Of a stretch of DNA of 64,000 bases, positions 52,646 through 61,452 are shown piece after piece. The position numbers and the translations under genes are program-made. Source of the DNA: Leadbetterella sp035299025 (GTDB lineage Bacteria; Bacteroidota; Bacteroidia; Cytophagales; Spirosomataceae); contig DATGXK010000007.1 in assembly GCA_035299025.1 (NCBI GenBank), forward strand, positions 310,001 to 374,000, written 5' to 3'. Under the pieces are notes generated by a model. The model worked only from the letters and a program-made list of their open reading frames with translations. It was not told where the DNA came from and ran no database searches. Each line of letters opens with the position of its first letter. The first letter of the stretch is position 1.

Positions 52646-53282
52646 AATAGCCCTAGTAGACGATCACAAACTTTTTAGGAAGGGTTTGTTGTCAATACTT
52701 CAGCAAAGCGAGGATTTAGAAGTGCTTTTTGAGGCTGTCAACGGCAAAGAATTTCTGGAGCATCCCTTGTTGGAGACCGTAGAAGTGGTACTTCTGGACA
52801 TTCAAATGCCAGAATTGGACGGCATAGCCACTACCAAGCTTTTGAGAGAAAAAAATGAGGAAATCAAAATTATTATACTTTCTATGCACGATGAAGACCA
52901 GTTTATTCTTCATCTAATGGAAATTGGTGCCAATGGATACCTATTGAAAGATACTGACACAGACGAGGTGATTCAGGCCATAAAAAAGGTGCACGATTCG
53001 GGTGTGTATTTCTCAGATTTTGTGAGCCGGGTAATGCTCCGTAAAATGAATAAAAACATTCAAGCCACCAAAATATTCAATTATAAAACTGACTTATCTA
53101 CCAGGGAGTTGGAGGTTCTAAAACATATATGTGAGGGTCTCACAACTACTGAAATCGGCGATAAAATGTGTATTAGTCCGAGAACGGTAGAAGGACACAG
53201 ACTTAGAATAATGGAAAAGTTAGGCGTTAATAACACCGCAAAGCTTGTTGCTTTTGCTATCAAAAACGATTTGGTAGATTAA
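52632..53282 (+). CDS. LuxR-family response regulator
   Basis: 216 residues. Receiver domain with the acidic pair VDDHKLFRKG and the phosphoacceptor Asp56 in VVLLDIQMPELDG; the conserved Lys is in GYLLKDTDTDE. The C-terminal LuxR/NarL helix-turn-helix is STRELEVLKHICEGLTT and KMCISPRTVEGHRLRI. It is the output of the four-gene operon. Its stop TAA shares bases with the stop of the convergent RidA-like gene. Confidence 0.93.
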   Translation: MKKIKIALVDDHKLFRKGLLSILQQSEDLEVLFEAVNGKEFLEHPLLETVEVVLLDIQMPELDGIATTKLLREKNEEIKIIILSMHDEDQFILHLMEIGANGYLLKDTDTDEVIQAIKKVHDSGVYFSDFVSRVMLRKMNKNIQATKIFNYKTDLSTRELEVLKHICEGLTTTEIGDKMCISPRTVEGHRLRIMEKLGVNNTAKLVAFAIKNDLVD

Positions 53283-53662
53283 ATTACCGCCGTGGCCTCT
53301 ATTTCTATCAGGTACTTGTCGTCTATGAGTTTTGATATTTCTATCATGCTTGTTACGGGCTTTATTTCTCCGAAAATCTCACCATGAGCTTTGCCTATTT
53401 TTTCCCAGTTTTTGATATTGGTACAGAAAATTCTGGTTCTCACAACATTTTCTAGTTTAGCTCCAAGTTGCCCGAGGGTGTTTTCGAGTTTCATAAGGAT
53501 AAATTTCGTCTGAAGGTATTCATCTCCTTCGCCTACTATTTCGCCACTGTGATCCGTAGATACAGTTCCACTCACTTCTATGGTATTACCGATTTTTACA
53601 GCCCTGCTGTAGCCAACGATATTTTCCCATTTTGACCCAGACGACAAGTTTATTCTGTTCAT
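53279..53662 (-). CDS. RidA/YjgF-family protein
   Basis: 127 residues of the Rid fold, trimeric deaminases of reactive enamines and imines. Conserved GYSRAVKIGNTIEVSGTVS at the start, QTKFILMKLENTLGQLGA, and VVRTRIFCTNIKNWEKIGKA with the Arg that holds the substrate carboxylate. The C-terminal EIEATAVI matches. Which Rid subfamily cannot be decided. Convergent with the response regulator. Confidence 0.88.
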   Translation of the reverse strand: MNRINLSSGSKWENIVGYSRAVKIGNTIEVSGTVSTDHSGEIVGEGDEYLQTKFILMKLENTLGQLGAKLENVVRTRIFCTNIKNWEKIGKAHGEIFGEIKPVTSMIEISKLIDDKYLIEIEATAVI

Positions 53663-53799
53663 TATATTTGTTTTTTTGACACTCGATTTTTTACAAAAAT
53701 ATATTATTTTCTCACAAAAACTAAAATGTTAGTAAAATTTAACTGAGCGATAATCACCTAGTTTTTATCCGTTCTGGCAGGTTTATCCAAGGATTTTTA

Positions 53800-54720
53800 T
53801 CAGAATTCCAAATATGGTTCTATTTTGCTTATGGTGGCCTCATCGAGTATCTTAATTTGCTTCAAATCTTCGGCACTTTTGAAATTGCCATGCTGCTTGC
53901 GGTAGGCCGCAATGACCTTAATTTGGTTAAATTTCAAATATGGATGCCGAAAATTGTCCAGCTGGTTGATTTTTATTTTTTTAACTTGGCCAGATAAACT
54001 TGCATATTTTTTTAATTCAGGAATAACAAGGGGGTCAATACCATACGTTTCACCAACTTGATCGATAGAATGAAATCCGCCCAGAATATCACGATATTTT
54101 ATAATGCGATTGGCAAAAACTTTTCCGATACCTTTAATTTGCATTAACTGGGTAGTATCAGCCGTGTTAATATCAAATTTGGCGATGCTGATATTTTTCT
54201 TTGGAACGAAGGCTGGTTTGGCTTCATTAAAGACTCTTTGTTCATCAAAATCTGTGGTCTTTTTGTCAAGTTTAGAAGGTAAAGTTACCAAGTTTTCAAT
54301 ATCGGCATAAAGCTCAGGTTTCAAAGTATATATTTTTAGCAAATCTTCTTTGTACTTGAATTTGCCACCTTTGGTTCTGTAATTTATAATGGTTTTTGAG
54401 AGGTATTTCGGAAATCCAAGTCGGGTAAATTGCTCTGCAGTGGCTGTGTTTGGATCAAAACTGAATCTTTCTATTTTGCGGTCAAACTTTTTGGCTGAGC
54501 CATAGTCCACCCAATTGTTACTTCGTTCATCTTTGTCTGGAAGTACGGTTTTTCCATAATCCTCGATCAAGATATCGGCTTGTTTATTTACCGTATATGC
54601 CGAATAAGAATAGTAAAGGAGCAAGTTTACGAGAATAATTATAAAAAAAATCAAAGCACTTTTAGCTTCGTTGTGTGTAAGTTCGAATTGTTCTCGAATG
54701 GAGTTCAGTAGTCGTTTCAT
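53800..54720 (-). CDS. Membrane-anchored helix-hairpin-helix protein (ComEA-like)
   Basis: 306 residues. One transmembrane helix (about 22-42, ALIFFIIILVNLLLYYSYSA) anchors a chain of three helix-hairpin-helix DNA-binding motifs: FTRLGFPKYLSKTIINYR, LMQIKGIGKVFANRIIKYR and IKVIAAYRKQHGNF. ComEA proteins bind incoming DNA at the membrane in natural transformation. Length exceeds typical ComEA, and the pattern is common in Bacteroidota; DNA uptake is a plausible but unproven role. Confidence 0.8.
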   Translation of the reverse strand: MKRLLNSIREQFELTHNEAKSALIFFIIILVNLLLYYSYSAYTVNKQADILIEDYGKTVLPDKDERSNNWVDYGSAKKFDRKIERFSFDPNTATAEQFTRLGFPKYLSKTIINYRTKGGKFKYKEDLLKIYTLKPELYADIENLVTLPSKLDKKTTDFDEQRVFNEAKPAFVPKKNISIAKFDINTADTTQLMQIKGIGKVFANRIIKYRDILGGFHSIDQVGETYGIDPLVIPELKKYASLSGQVKKIKINQLDNFRHPYLKFNQIKVIAAYRKQHGNFKSAEDLKQIKILDEATISKIEPYLEF

Positions 54721-54732
54721 GTGAATATTAAA

Positions 54733-54766
54733 AAAAAACCTTCACTAAAATTAGCAAAGGTTTTTT
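54733..54766 (-). terminator. Terminator after the ThuA-fusion gene
   Basis: Minus strand: AAAAACCTTTGC with GAAGGTTTTT, then T9 before the next gene. Good stem. Confidence 0.8.
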
Positions 54767-54785
54767 AGATCGCCAAATCGGGTAC

Positions 54786-57700
54786 TTACTTTTTAAACTC
54801 TATCTTGGTTAATCCAAAGAGTGGCTTTCCTTCGGCCTTATCATTTTTGAAAACCAACACCAAGTCTTCGGGTTTTCTATTTGTTGAATTAATCGATATT
54901 TCCTGAGGTGTCATATTTACCTCAGGGATAGTCATTTCACCCAAAAGTTGGCCTGTGGAGCTTCCAAGCCTTATTTCTATTTTTCCCCCAACAGATTGAC
55001 CTTTCTGGGCGAATGCCGAAATTACTATTTTACCAATACCATTAAGGTCAATTTTCTCATATAGAGCCCAAGAATTGTGATTGGCCACCAATATTTCTCC
55101 AATAGGTGCCACGCTGAATTTTTGGGTGTTTTCAGTTTTGTCGTAGGCTTGTACATTTACTATAGGCGTCTTTAAAATTACGGTTTTTGAACTGGTAATG
55201 GAGCCAATACTTTTTCCGCCCTTGTCGGTGTAAGAGGCTTGGATAATATAGTTGCCTTCTTTCTTTGTTTTATGCTCTATCGCCGAATAGGTCCCAGAAA
55301 TCGGCTTTGAAGATATTTTAGGGTCTTTGATAGACAATATGTACTCCACAATTTCCTTTGCCTCATTCTGACTTAACTGCGGATGAGCTGCCATGGCTTG
55401 TTCTCCCCAAACTCCACCGCCACCATTTATTATTTTGTTTGCTAGTTTGGTGGTATTTTCGGCATTTTTGGTATATTTTCCGGCTATATCGAAATACGAC
55501 GGCCCAATGGATTTTTTATCTTTGGCATGACAGGCCGCACAATCGCTCTTTTCTATATGTCTTTTTCCGATCATAAATGACTCGTTGGATTTATGTCCTT
55601 GCTCAAGCACAGTTTTGTCATACCCTTCAAGGTAGTTGATGGTTACCATTACATCTTCAGGATTTATGCCTTTTATTAATGAGCCGTCTTCTTTGTCCAC
55701 CACCGTAACCTCGTAGTCGATATTTTCACCAAGAACGAACGATTTATTGGACTTCAGTTTAATATCAACAACAGGAACGGCATTTCCAGCCTTGATTTTT
55801 ATGGTTTCAAAGGCTTGATTTCCAGCTGCATCCGTTACTGTTAATTTTACCTCATAAATCCCAGGTTTTGTGAAAACAACATTTGGATTTGCCAATTTCG
55901 AGTTTGCAATGCCCTTCCCAAAAGACCAGTCGTAACTTATTTTGTCATTGTCGTAGTCTACAGTTCCTTCAGAATTGAATTTCACCGACAAAGGCGTAGC
56001 TCCTTCAATAATGTTAGCCGCAATTTTAACCAATGGCTTTCTATTTCCTGCATTAAATTCTATTCTAGAAAGTTGAGCTTCTTCATTCTGAGCAAACCAA
56101 TTCATGCCATACTCAAGTGTATAAAGCACACCGTCTTTGCCGAATGCCATGTCCATAGGATGATAGAACTTGGTGTTGGGCATAAACCGCTCCATGCCAG
56201 TATAATTACCGTCTTTGTCCATAGAAACCGTTATGATCCAATCACGCATCCATTCGTAAGCGAAAAACTTATTGTCGTAATATTCTGGAAATTTACCTAA
56301 GGAATTCTCGTATTCTTCTGAATGGTAAACTGGGCCACCCATAGGATTGGCTCCGCCTTTGCCCATCAATGGAAATTCTTTCGAATCGCCATATCCATAC
56401 CAGATCATCGGCTTTTGAGTAGGGGGGAGATTGGTAAGCCCGGTGTTGTGAGACGATAAATTTAGTGGTTTTTGAGGATCAAAAAGCTCACCTGATTTTT
56501 TGGTTTCGAAGTCATAAGCCCTATAAGGCGTATTATTTCCCGCAAAAATAGGCCAACCAAAGAATCCTGGTTTTTTGGCTTGGTTAAATTCCACATAGCC
56601 CTCAGGGCCCCTGTCGGGGTTCGACTTTCCTGCATCAGGACCTATTTCTCCCCAATAAAGAAAGTCTGTTTTTTTGTCTACTGCTATTCGGTAGGGATTT
56701 CTGTTTCCCATCACATAAATTTCTGGCTTAGTTTTGTCCATACCTTTCGGAAATAAATTGCCTTTCGGAATGGTATACGTTCCGTCTGCCTCAGGATGAA
56801 TTCTAAGTATTTTTCCTCTTAGGTCATTGGTATTTCCTGAGGTATGCAATGCATCCCATCCTTGGCGGCCTTCTCTAAAGTCAATAGGGGCATAGCCATC
56901 AGAAGCAAATGGATTGGTGTCGTCACCTGTTGAAAGAAACAGGTTGCCTTTCGAGTCCCAGTCTATTGAACCTCCGGTATGGCAGCATTCATCTCTCTTT
57001 ACAGGAACTCTCAGCAATACTTTTTCAGTATTGTATAACACTGTATCTGAGATTTGGTCGTAGGTAAACCTAGAAAGGAAATTATCTTTGTGCTGATCCG
57101 TATCTGGTGAATAATAGAAATACACCCAATTGTTTTTGGCAAAATCTGGGTCTAATCCAACACCCATCAGTCCATATTCAAATTTTTTGTAAACATTGAG
57201 TTGGCCGGCCAATTTTGTGGTATTCGTTTTAGGATTCCAAAGTTTTATAGCACCTTTTCTTTCTACAAATAACACTTTGCCATTGGGCATAACTGCCAGT
57301 TCAGTAGGTTCGTCTAGGTTTTTAACCAGAGTAGTTTTGATAAATCTGTTTTCTTCAGGAGCCCTTTTTGTTTTTGCTTTGCTGTAGTCTAATTTCTTAG
57401 CCCAAACCCATTTTAGGCCTTCGCTAATGTGCTTGGTCATAAGTGGTTCGGAGAAAGTTTCTGGAGTATGGCCAAAATTCGTATAGAAGGACTTTCCGCC
57501 ATCAAATTCGTGGTACCAAGACATTGGGTGAAAGTCGCCCATTTTGCCTTCCTTGTAGGAGGTTTCGTCAACTTTTACTAAAAATTTTAATAAATCTGTT
57601 TTTAGTGACTTGAAATCATAAAATTCATCGGCACGCTCGAAGGTTTCCGGTAAATGTGACGTAGAAGAATGTGATTTGTCTATCACTATCATTTTGGCTT

Positions 57701-58124
57701 TTTGTACGTTGGATACATTTTTGCCAGGATGACCTGCAAAATACCCTCCCATGAGGTCGTTGTACCATGGCCAAGTGTATTCGGTATCAGATGCGGCATG
57801 AATTCCCAAATAACCGCCCCCAGCTTGGATGTATCTTTCAAAGTCTGCCTGTTGGGCCGGATTGAGGATATCTCCGGTGGTATTGAGAAAAACTACCGCA
57901 TTGTATTTTTTCAGATTCGATTCGTTAAAATCGTCGGAGTTTTCGCTGAGCTCTATTTGATAACCTTCCGTTTTGGCAAGATTTTGAAAGAAAGCTTTAC
58001 CTTCGTTAATGGACTCATGCCGAAATCCGGCGGTTTTAGAAAAGACAAGAATGGTGTTTTGTTGAGAAAAAAGTTGAAAGCAAGTATGAAATACTAGGAA
58101 CAAAAGACTGATTTTTTTGAACAT
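54786..58124 (-). CDS. Exported multidomain ThuA / sugar dehydrogenase / cytochrome c protein
   Basis: 1112 residues from ATG 58124 (codons further upstream to 58199 give no signal peptide; TATATTTG at 58146-58153 minus fits a promoter just before it). Signal peptide KISLLFLVFHTCFQLFSQ; a ThuA trehalose-utilisation-like domain (about 22-250: YLGIHAASDTEYTWPWYND); a six-bladed PQQ-type sugar dehydrogenase domain (about 270-690: VKRDECCHTGGSIDWD); a PKD domain (about 715-790: YDWSFGKG); a cytochrome c domain with heme motif CAACH near residue 873; and a C-terminal carbohydrate-binding beta-sandwich. It probably oxidises sugars in the periplasm and passes electrons to the heme within one chain. 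Confidence 0.87.
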   Translation of the reverse strand: MFKKISLLFLVFHTCFQLFSQQNTILVFSKTAGFRHESINEGKAFFQNLAKTEGYQIELSENSDDFNESNLKKYNAVVFLNTTGDILNPAQQADFERYIQAGGGYLGIHAASDTEYTWPWYNDLMGGYFAGHPGKNVSNVQKAKMIVIDKSHSSTSHLPETFERADEFYDFKSLKTDLLKFLVKVDETSYKEGKMGDFHPMSWYHEFDGGKSFYTNFGHTPETFSEPLMTKHISEGLKWVWAKKLDYSKAKTKRAPEENRFIKTTLVKNLDEPTELAVMPNGKVLFVERKGAIKLWNPKTNTTKLAGQLNVYKKFEYGLMGVGLDPDFAKNNWVYFYYSPDTDQHKDNFLSRFTYDQISDTVLYNTEKVLLRVPVKRDECCHTGGSIDWDSKGNLFLSTGDDTNPFASDGYAPIDFREGRQGWDALHTSGNTNDLRGKILRIHPEADGTYTIPKGNLFPKGMDKTKPEIYVMGNRNPYRIAVDKKTDFLYWGEIGPDAGKSNPDRGPEGYVEFNQAKKPGFFGWPIFAGNNTPYRAYDFETKKSGELFDPQKPLNLSSHNTGLTNLPPTQKPMIWYGYGDSKEFPLMGKGGANPMGGPVYHSEEYENSLGKFPEYYDNKFFAYEWMRDWIITVSMDKDGNYTGMERFMPNTKFYHPMDMAFGKDGVLYTLEYGMNWFAQNEEAQLSRIEFNAGNRKPLVKIAANIIEGATPLSVKFNSEGTVDYDNDKISYDWSFGKGIANSKLANPNVVFTKPGIYEVKLTVTDAAGNQAFETIKIKAGNAVPVVDIKLKSNKSFVLGENIDYEVTVVDKEDGSLIKGINPEDVMVTINYLEGYDKTVLEQGHKSNESFMIGKRHIEKSDCAACHAKDKKSIGPSYFDIAGKYTKNAENTTKLANKIINGGGGVWGEQAMAAHPQLSQNEAKEIVEYILSIKDPKISSKPISGTYSAIEHKTKKEGNYIIQASYTDKGGKSIGSITSSKTVILKTPIVNVQAYDKTENTQKFSVAPIGEILVANHNSWALYEKIDLNGIGKIVISAFAQKGQSVGGKIEIRLGSSTGQLLGEMTIPEVNMTPQEISINSTNRKPEDLVLVFKNDKAEGKPLFGLTKIEFKK

Positions 58125-58187
58125 GGTCAATGGTTGTTTTTCTGACAAATATATTCTAAAATGAGGCATTATTAAGAATTTGGGCAT

Positions 58188-58219
58188 AAAAAAAACCACT
58201 GAGTTCGCTCAGTGGTTTC
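58188..58219 (-). terminator. Terminator after rpoZ
   Basis: Minus strand: AAACCACTGAG, loop CGAA, CTCAGTGGTTT, then T run. Very stable. Confidence 0.9.
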
Positions 58220-58239
58220 TAAATGCTTTTTTATGAAAA

Positions 58240-58554
58240 TTATAGAGACTCTTCTGTTTCTCTATACTTTACTACCAACTGGTCTCCAAGAAACTCTTCC
58301 AAAGCCACGCTTGTAGGTTTTGGTTGTCTTTCGTAGAACTTTGATATTTCAATTTGCTCTCTGTTTTCGAATATTTCTTCCAAATTGTCTACACTAGAAG
58401 CAAATTCGCTCAATTTTTGCGTTAATTCTTCTTTGGTTTTGATAGCAATTTGTTGTGCTCTCTTTGAAACCACAAAAACCGATTCATAAACGTTTCCAGT
58501 TTTTGAAGCTAATACGTCAGTGTCACGTGTTACTATTGATGCGTTTACTGCCAT
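58240..58554 (-). CDS. rpoZ: RNA polymerase omega subunit, Bacteroidota type
   Basis: 104 residues. Matches the short omega-like protein of Bacteroidota: NASIVTRDTDVLASKTGNVYESVFVVSKRAQQIA pattern with conserved Arg-Ala-Gln-Gln, then a C-terminal FYERQPKPTSVALEEFL segment. It assists assembly of the beta' subunit. It follows bamD, its usual neighbour in this phylum, and a promoter (58588-58621 minus) lies directly upstream. Confidence 0.85.
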   Translation of the reverse strand: MAVNASIVTRDTDVLASKTGNVYESVFVVSKRAQQIAIKTKEELTQKLSEFASSVDNLEEIFENREQIEISKFYERQPKPTSVALEEFLGDQLVVKYRETEESL

Positions 58555-58587
58555 GGTATATATTTTTAAAATTTAATTTTCGAGGTG

Positions 58588-58621
58588 CAAAAGTAATTTA
58601 AATTATTGAATAATAAGCAAA
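58588..58621 (-). promoter_or_regulatory. Promoter of rpoZ
   Basis: Minus strand: TTTG, 22-base spacer, TACTTTTG; both elements match the Bacteroidota consensus at the long end of spacing. It overlaps the end region of bamD. Confidence 0.5.
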
Positions 58622-58626
58622 AGTGC

Positions 58627-59514
58627 TCAAGATTTCTCTTTTTCAGCTTGTTTTTTTGCTTCTTCTATCTCTTTTTCCAGCTTCACTACTTTCTCAAGTC
58701 CTTTCAGTGATTTTTCGTATATTTTTTCAAGCTCTTTCAAATATTTCGAGTTCGGATATTTGTCGATAAACTTTTCGTGAAGACTAATGGCTTCGTTGTA
58801 TCTTTCCTTTTGTTTTGAGTAATAACTGACATCAGAAAGTTCCTGTTGGGCCAATATCTGCAAATAGCTGAGTTCCTCGTTGTATTTGGAGTCTGGAAAG
58901 TCTTTTCTGAAGTTTTCAACACTCACCACCGTGGCTTTGTAATTGCTTCTACCCAAAAATGACGGTTCGCGAGTTTTAAAGTATAATTTAGCTTTTTCGT
59001 AAGCTTTCATCTCCAATCTATTGCGGAGGTCACTCAAGTCTTGAGCACATTTTGTGGCATATTTGCTATCAGGGTAGGTGTTTATGAATGTCTGAAGAGC
59101 GTCAATGGCCGTTAAAGTATTGGTTTGGTCTAAATTGTGGGGTGGTGCGTCCTTATACATCGAATAAGCATACATATAATAGGCCTCCTCTGCAAAGTCG
59201 CTGTTGTTGTAAGTAGAGTAGAAGGTCTTGAAAAGATAGCTACTCATTTGGTAGTTACTCTGGTAATAGTTACAATAGGCATTGTAAAATTGGGCCCTTT
59301 CGGAGGTGCTGTCACCTTTAAGTAGAGGGGTGATTTCTTCAAGTAATACTCCTGCCTTGTAGTAGTCGGCGTTCTGATAATACTCAATTGCCGCCTTATA
59401 TTTTTCGTCTAAAGTACCTTTTTTCTGTAATTTATTGAATTTTTTCGAACAAGAAAGTTGGATTAAGCTAAGAGCAAGTACGAATACAAAATATCTCACG
59501 TGTAATAATTTCAT
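58627..59514 (-). CDS. bamD: Outer membrane assembly lipoprotein BamD
   Basis: 295 residues. Lipoprotein signal with Cys22 in LSLIQLSCSKKF. The rest is a series of TPR-like helical repeats: AAIEYYQNADYYKAGVLLEE, AQFYNAYCNYYQSNYQMSSY, ALQTFINTYPDSKYATKC and HEKFIDKYPNSKYLKELE. BamD scaffolds the Bam complex that folds outer membrane beta-barrels. It sits directly upstream of rpoZ, as usual in Bacteroidota. Confidence 0.93.
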   Translation of the reverse strand: MKLLHVRYFVFVLALSLIQLSCSKKFNKLQKKGTLDEKYKAAIEYYQNADYYKAGVLLEEITPLLKGDSTSERAQFYNAYCNYYQSNYQMSSYLFKTFYSTYNNSDFAEEAYYMYAYSMYKDAPPHNLDQTNTLTAIDALQTFINTYPDSKYATKCAQDLSDLRNRLEMKAYEKAKLYFKTREPSFLGRSNYKATVVSVENFRKDFPDSKYNEELSYLQILAQQELSDVSYYSKQKERYNEAISLHEKFIDKYPNSKYLKELEKIYEKSLKGLEKVVKLEKEIEEAKKQAEKEKS

Positions 59515-59588
59515 TTTACAAAACTACGAATTCTATTGGCAATAAAACGCTTAAGAAAGGGAAAAATTGAATAAAGAAGAAATAAAGA

Positions 59589-60134
59589 TTAATTGTGTCT
59601 AACTAGAAGCTTTTTGGTAGCTATTTTTTTGCCGTCTATGATGAGTTGGTACATGTAAATACCTGACTCCCAAGAAGAGGTTTGAACTTTCAGCTTATCA
59701 TTGTATTTATTCAACGGATAATCAGCTACTTGTTTACCCAGAAGGTTAAAAAACGTAACATTGGCTGTAATGAAATTACCAGACACAGTGTAATCTATGT
59801 AGGCAAAATCGTTGGCTGGGTTTGGATAAATATTTGAAACTCGTACTTTATCCGACCCAGTTTCTTGAGCTACATTGGCTACAGATTTACTGTCAGTGTT
59901 TTTCTTACTGTTAGTAATCAGTATATCTCGGTAGAATTGAGTGTAGTTGTTTTTTGAATTGAAAGAGATTCCTTTCGATAGATTATTGTTCTTGGTCAAC
60001 AAGTTATTGGCAACAAAGGTCTTTTTTGGATTTTGACCAATATTTAAACGTGACTCATCTTTCTGAGCAAAAGCAAAACTTGTGGCCAAAATGGCTACAA
60101 AAAGTGCAGTTGATATTTTAGAAAGTATGTTCAA
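59589..60134 (-). CDS. Exported protein with type IX secretion sorting domain
   Basis: 181 residues from a TTG start. Signal peptide (STALFVAILATSFAFAQ), a short Asn/Lys-rich mature part (NNLLTKNNNLSKGISF), and a C-terminal T9SS type A sorting domain (about 100-181): NIYPNPANDFAYIDYTVSG, FNLLGKQVADYPLNK, GIYMYQLIIDGKKIATKKLLV. The cargo part is too small for an enzyme, so it may be a minimal surface or reporter-like protein. This is direct evidence of a T9SS in the organism. Confidence 0.85.
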   Translation of the reverse strand: MNILSKISTALFVAILATSFAFAQKDESRLNIGQNPKKTFVANNLLTKNNNLSKGISFNSKNNYTQFYRDILITNSKKNTDSKSVANVAQETGSDKVRVSNIYPNPANDFAYIDYTVSGNFITANVTFFNLLGKQVADYPLNKYNDKLKVQTSSWESGIYMYQLIIDGKKIATKKLLVRHN

Positions 60135-60321
60135 CGATGTAAATGTTTATCTATATTATTTTATTTTAAACAAAAGTATAATAAAAAATTCTATTGTTTT
60201 ATGTATTAGACGTTATTTTTTGTTAAAAGGTTGCCTTGCAAACCAAAAAAACTCAAAATATTGTGTTTCCCAGTAAAAAATCTACAAATATCATTCCAAT
60301 TGCTTCTGAATAAGTTACTTA

Positions 60322-60756
60322 TCAGCACGAAATTTTTCCAACTCTCACTGCATGTCTACCGCCTTCGAAGGGCGTTGCGATAAAAGTCTTTGCAAAATCG
60401 AGGGCTTCTTCTGGCGATATGAAGCGTGCAGGTAGACACATTACATTGGCATCATTGTGCATTCTGATAAGTTTTACTACCTCCATATTCCAAGCCAATC
60501 CGGCTCGAATGCCCTGATGTTTGTTGGCTGTCATACATACGCCATTTCCGCTTCCACAGATTAAAATACCAAGGTCATATTTGCCGTCTTCAATAGCTTG
60601 GGCCAAAGGATGAGCGGTTTCTGGATAGTCTATTGATTCGGCTGTATATGGTCCGAAGTCAGCGGTTTGAAAGTTTTCTTCTTGTAACCACTTCAAAATT
60701 AGTTGTTTATATTCGAAACCTGCGTGATCTCCACCGATAGCGATTCTTAATGACAT
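60322..60756 (-). CDS. rpiB: Ribose-5-phosphate isomerase B
   Basis: Interconverts ribose 5-phosphate and ribulose 5-phosphate. 144 residues from ATG 60756; ten codons upstream are open but a -7-like TATCTTTG (60775-60782 minus) lies between, favouring the internal start. LacA/RpiB signatures: IAIGGDHAGFEYK, DYPETAHPLAQAIEDG, LICGSGNGVCMTANK (active-site Cys) and the Arg-rich GGRHAVRVGKI. Confidence 0.93.
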   Translation of the reverse strand: MSLRIAIGGDHAGFEYKQLILKWLQEENFQTADFGPYTAESIDYPETAHPLAQAIEDGKYDLGILICGSGNGVCMTANKHQGIRAGLAWNMEVVKLIRMHNDANVMCLPARFISPEEALDFAKTFIATPFEGGRHAVRVGKISC

Positions 60757-60774
60757 GCTTTTATGATTTTTTTG

Positions 60775-60782
60775 CAAAGATA
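60775..60782 (-). promoter_or_regulatory. Candidate -7 element for rpiB
   Basis: Minus-strand TATCTTTG fits TAnnTTTG and lies 18 bases before the chosen start. No clear -33. Confidence 0.35.
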
Positions 60783-60855
60783 ACATCCGGAGTATTTATT
60801 TCCTGACATTAAGTCAAAAAAGAAATCAAATGTAATCGAAAGTGTTACTCCTAAA

Positions 60856-61452
60856 TCAGAACAACAAATCAAGACCTAGAACTTCTTTTAACTTCCAAAT
60901 GGCTGGGTTTTTTTCAGCCATAGACTCAAATTTCTCTTGCTCTGTACGGGGTTTGGCTTTGGTTTCTTCTGCTGTTATGATGGCCTCAATCTGAATCTCA
61001 GAATTGTGTAGTTTTTTTCTTAGGAAATCAGTCAGTTCCTGTTTTATTTCAAAGAAAATATCGAATAGAATTTTATTGGGCAGTTTAAAAGTAAGCTCAA
61101 ACTTGTGCAAGTCAAAGTCTCGAGTTACAGCCATTTTTTCAGTCTGTGTGCTTTTACTCTCAGCAAATTCGGCGAGGGCACCTATGGCCATGGCTTTGGT
61201 GAAGTCTTTGATTTGTCCAATACTGGTGCTTTGGCTAACTACTGTATGTTTGCTGTCTGTACTAGCTTCTTCTTCCATCGCCAATACTGACTTAAACGAT
61301 TTTAAACCTGTTTTTTTTGCAGGTAATGCGGCCTCAGTGCTTGGAGTTTTGACATCGAATTTTGTGAACGAACTGCCAAGTGAGGTTTCTTGCTTGAGAT
61401 TTGGATTACTTACTATGCCCGTGACCGTAGGCGTAATTAGGCCTCCATCAAC
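60856..61452 (-). CDS. dnaX: DnaX tau-specific C-terminal extension, -1 frame
   Basis: About 198 codons open in the -1 frame from the A10 slippage site. The first part is Ser/Thr/Pro-rich linker (VDGGLITPTVTG, AALPAKKTGLKSF), the second a compact domain with KFELTFKLPNKILFDIF, KQELTDFLRKKLHN and AIWKLKEVLGLDLLF, which resembles the DnaX C-terminal domain that binds the polymerase alpha subunit. Expected only as a fusion with the upstream frame (about 579 residues in all), by frameshifting or transcript slippage. Confidence 0.8.
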   Translation of the reverse strand, partial: VDGGLITPTVTGIVSNPNLKQETSLGSSFTKFDVKTPSTEAALPAKKTGLKSFKSVLAMEEEASTDSKHTVVSQSTSIGQIKDFTKAMAIGALAEFAESKSTQTEKMAVTRDFDLHKFELTFKLPNKILFDIFFEIKQELTDFLRKKLHNSEIQIEAIITAEETKAKPRTEQEKFESMAEKNPAIWKLKEVLGLDLLF

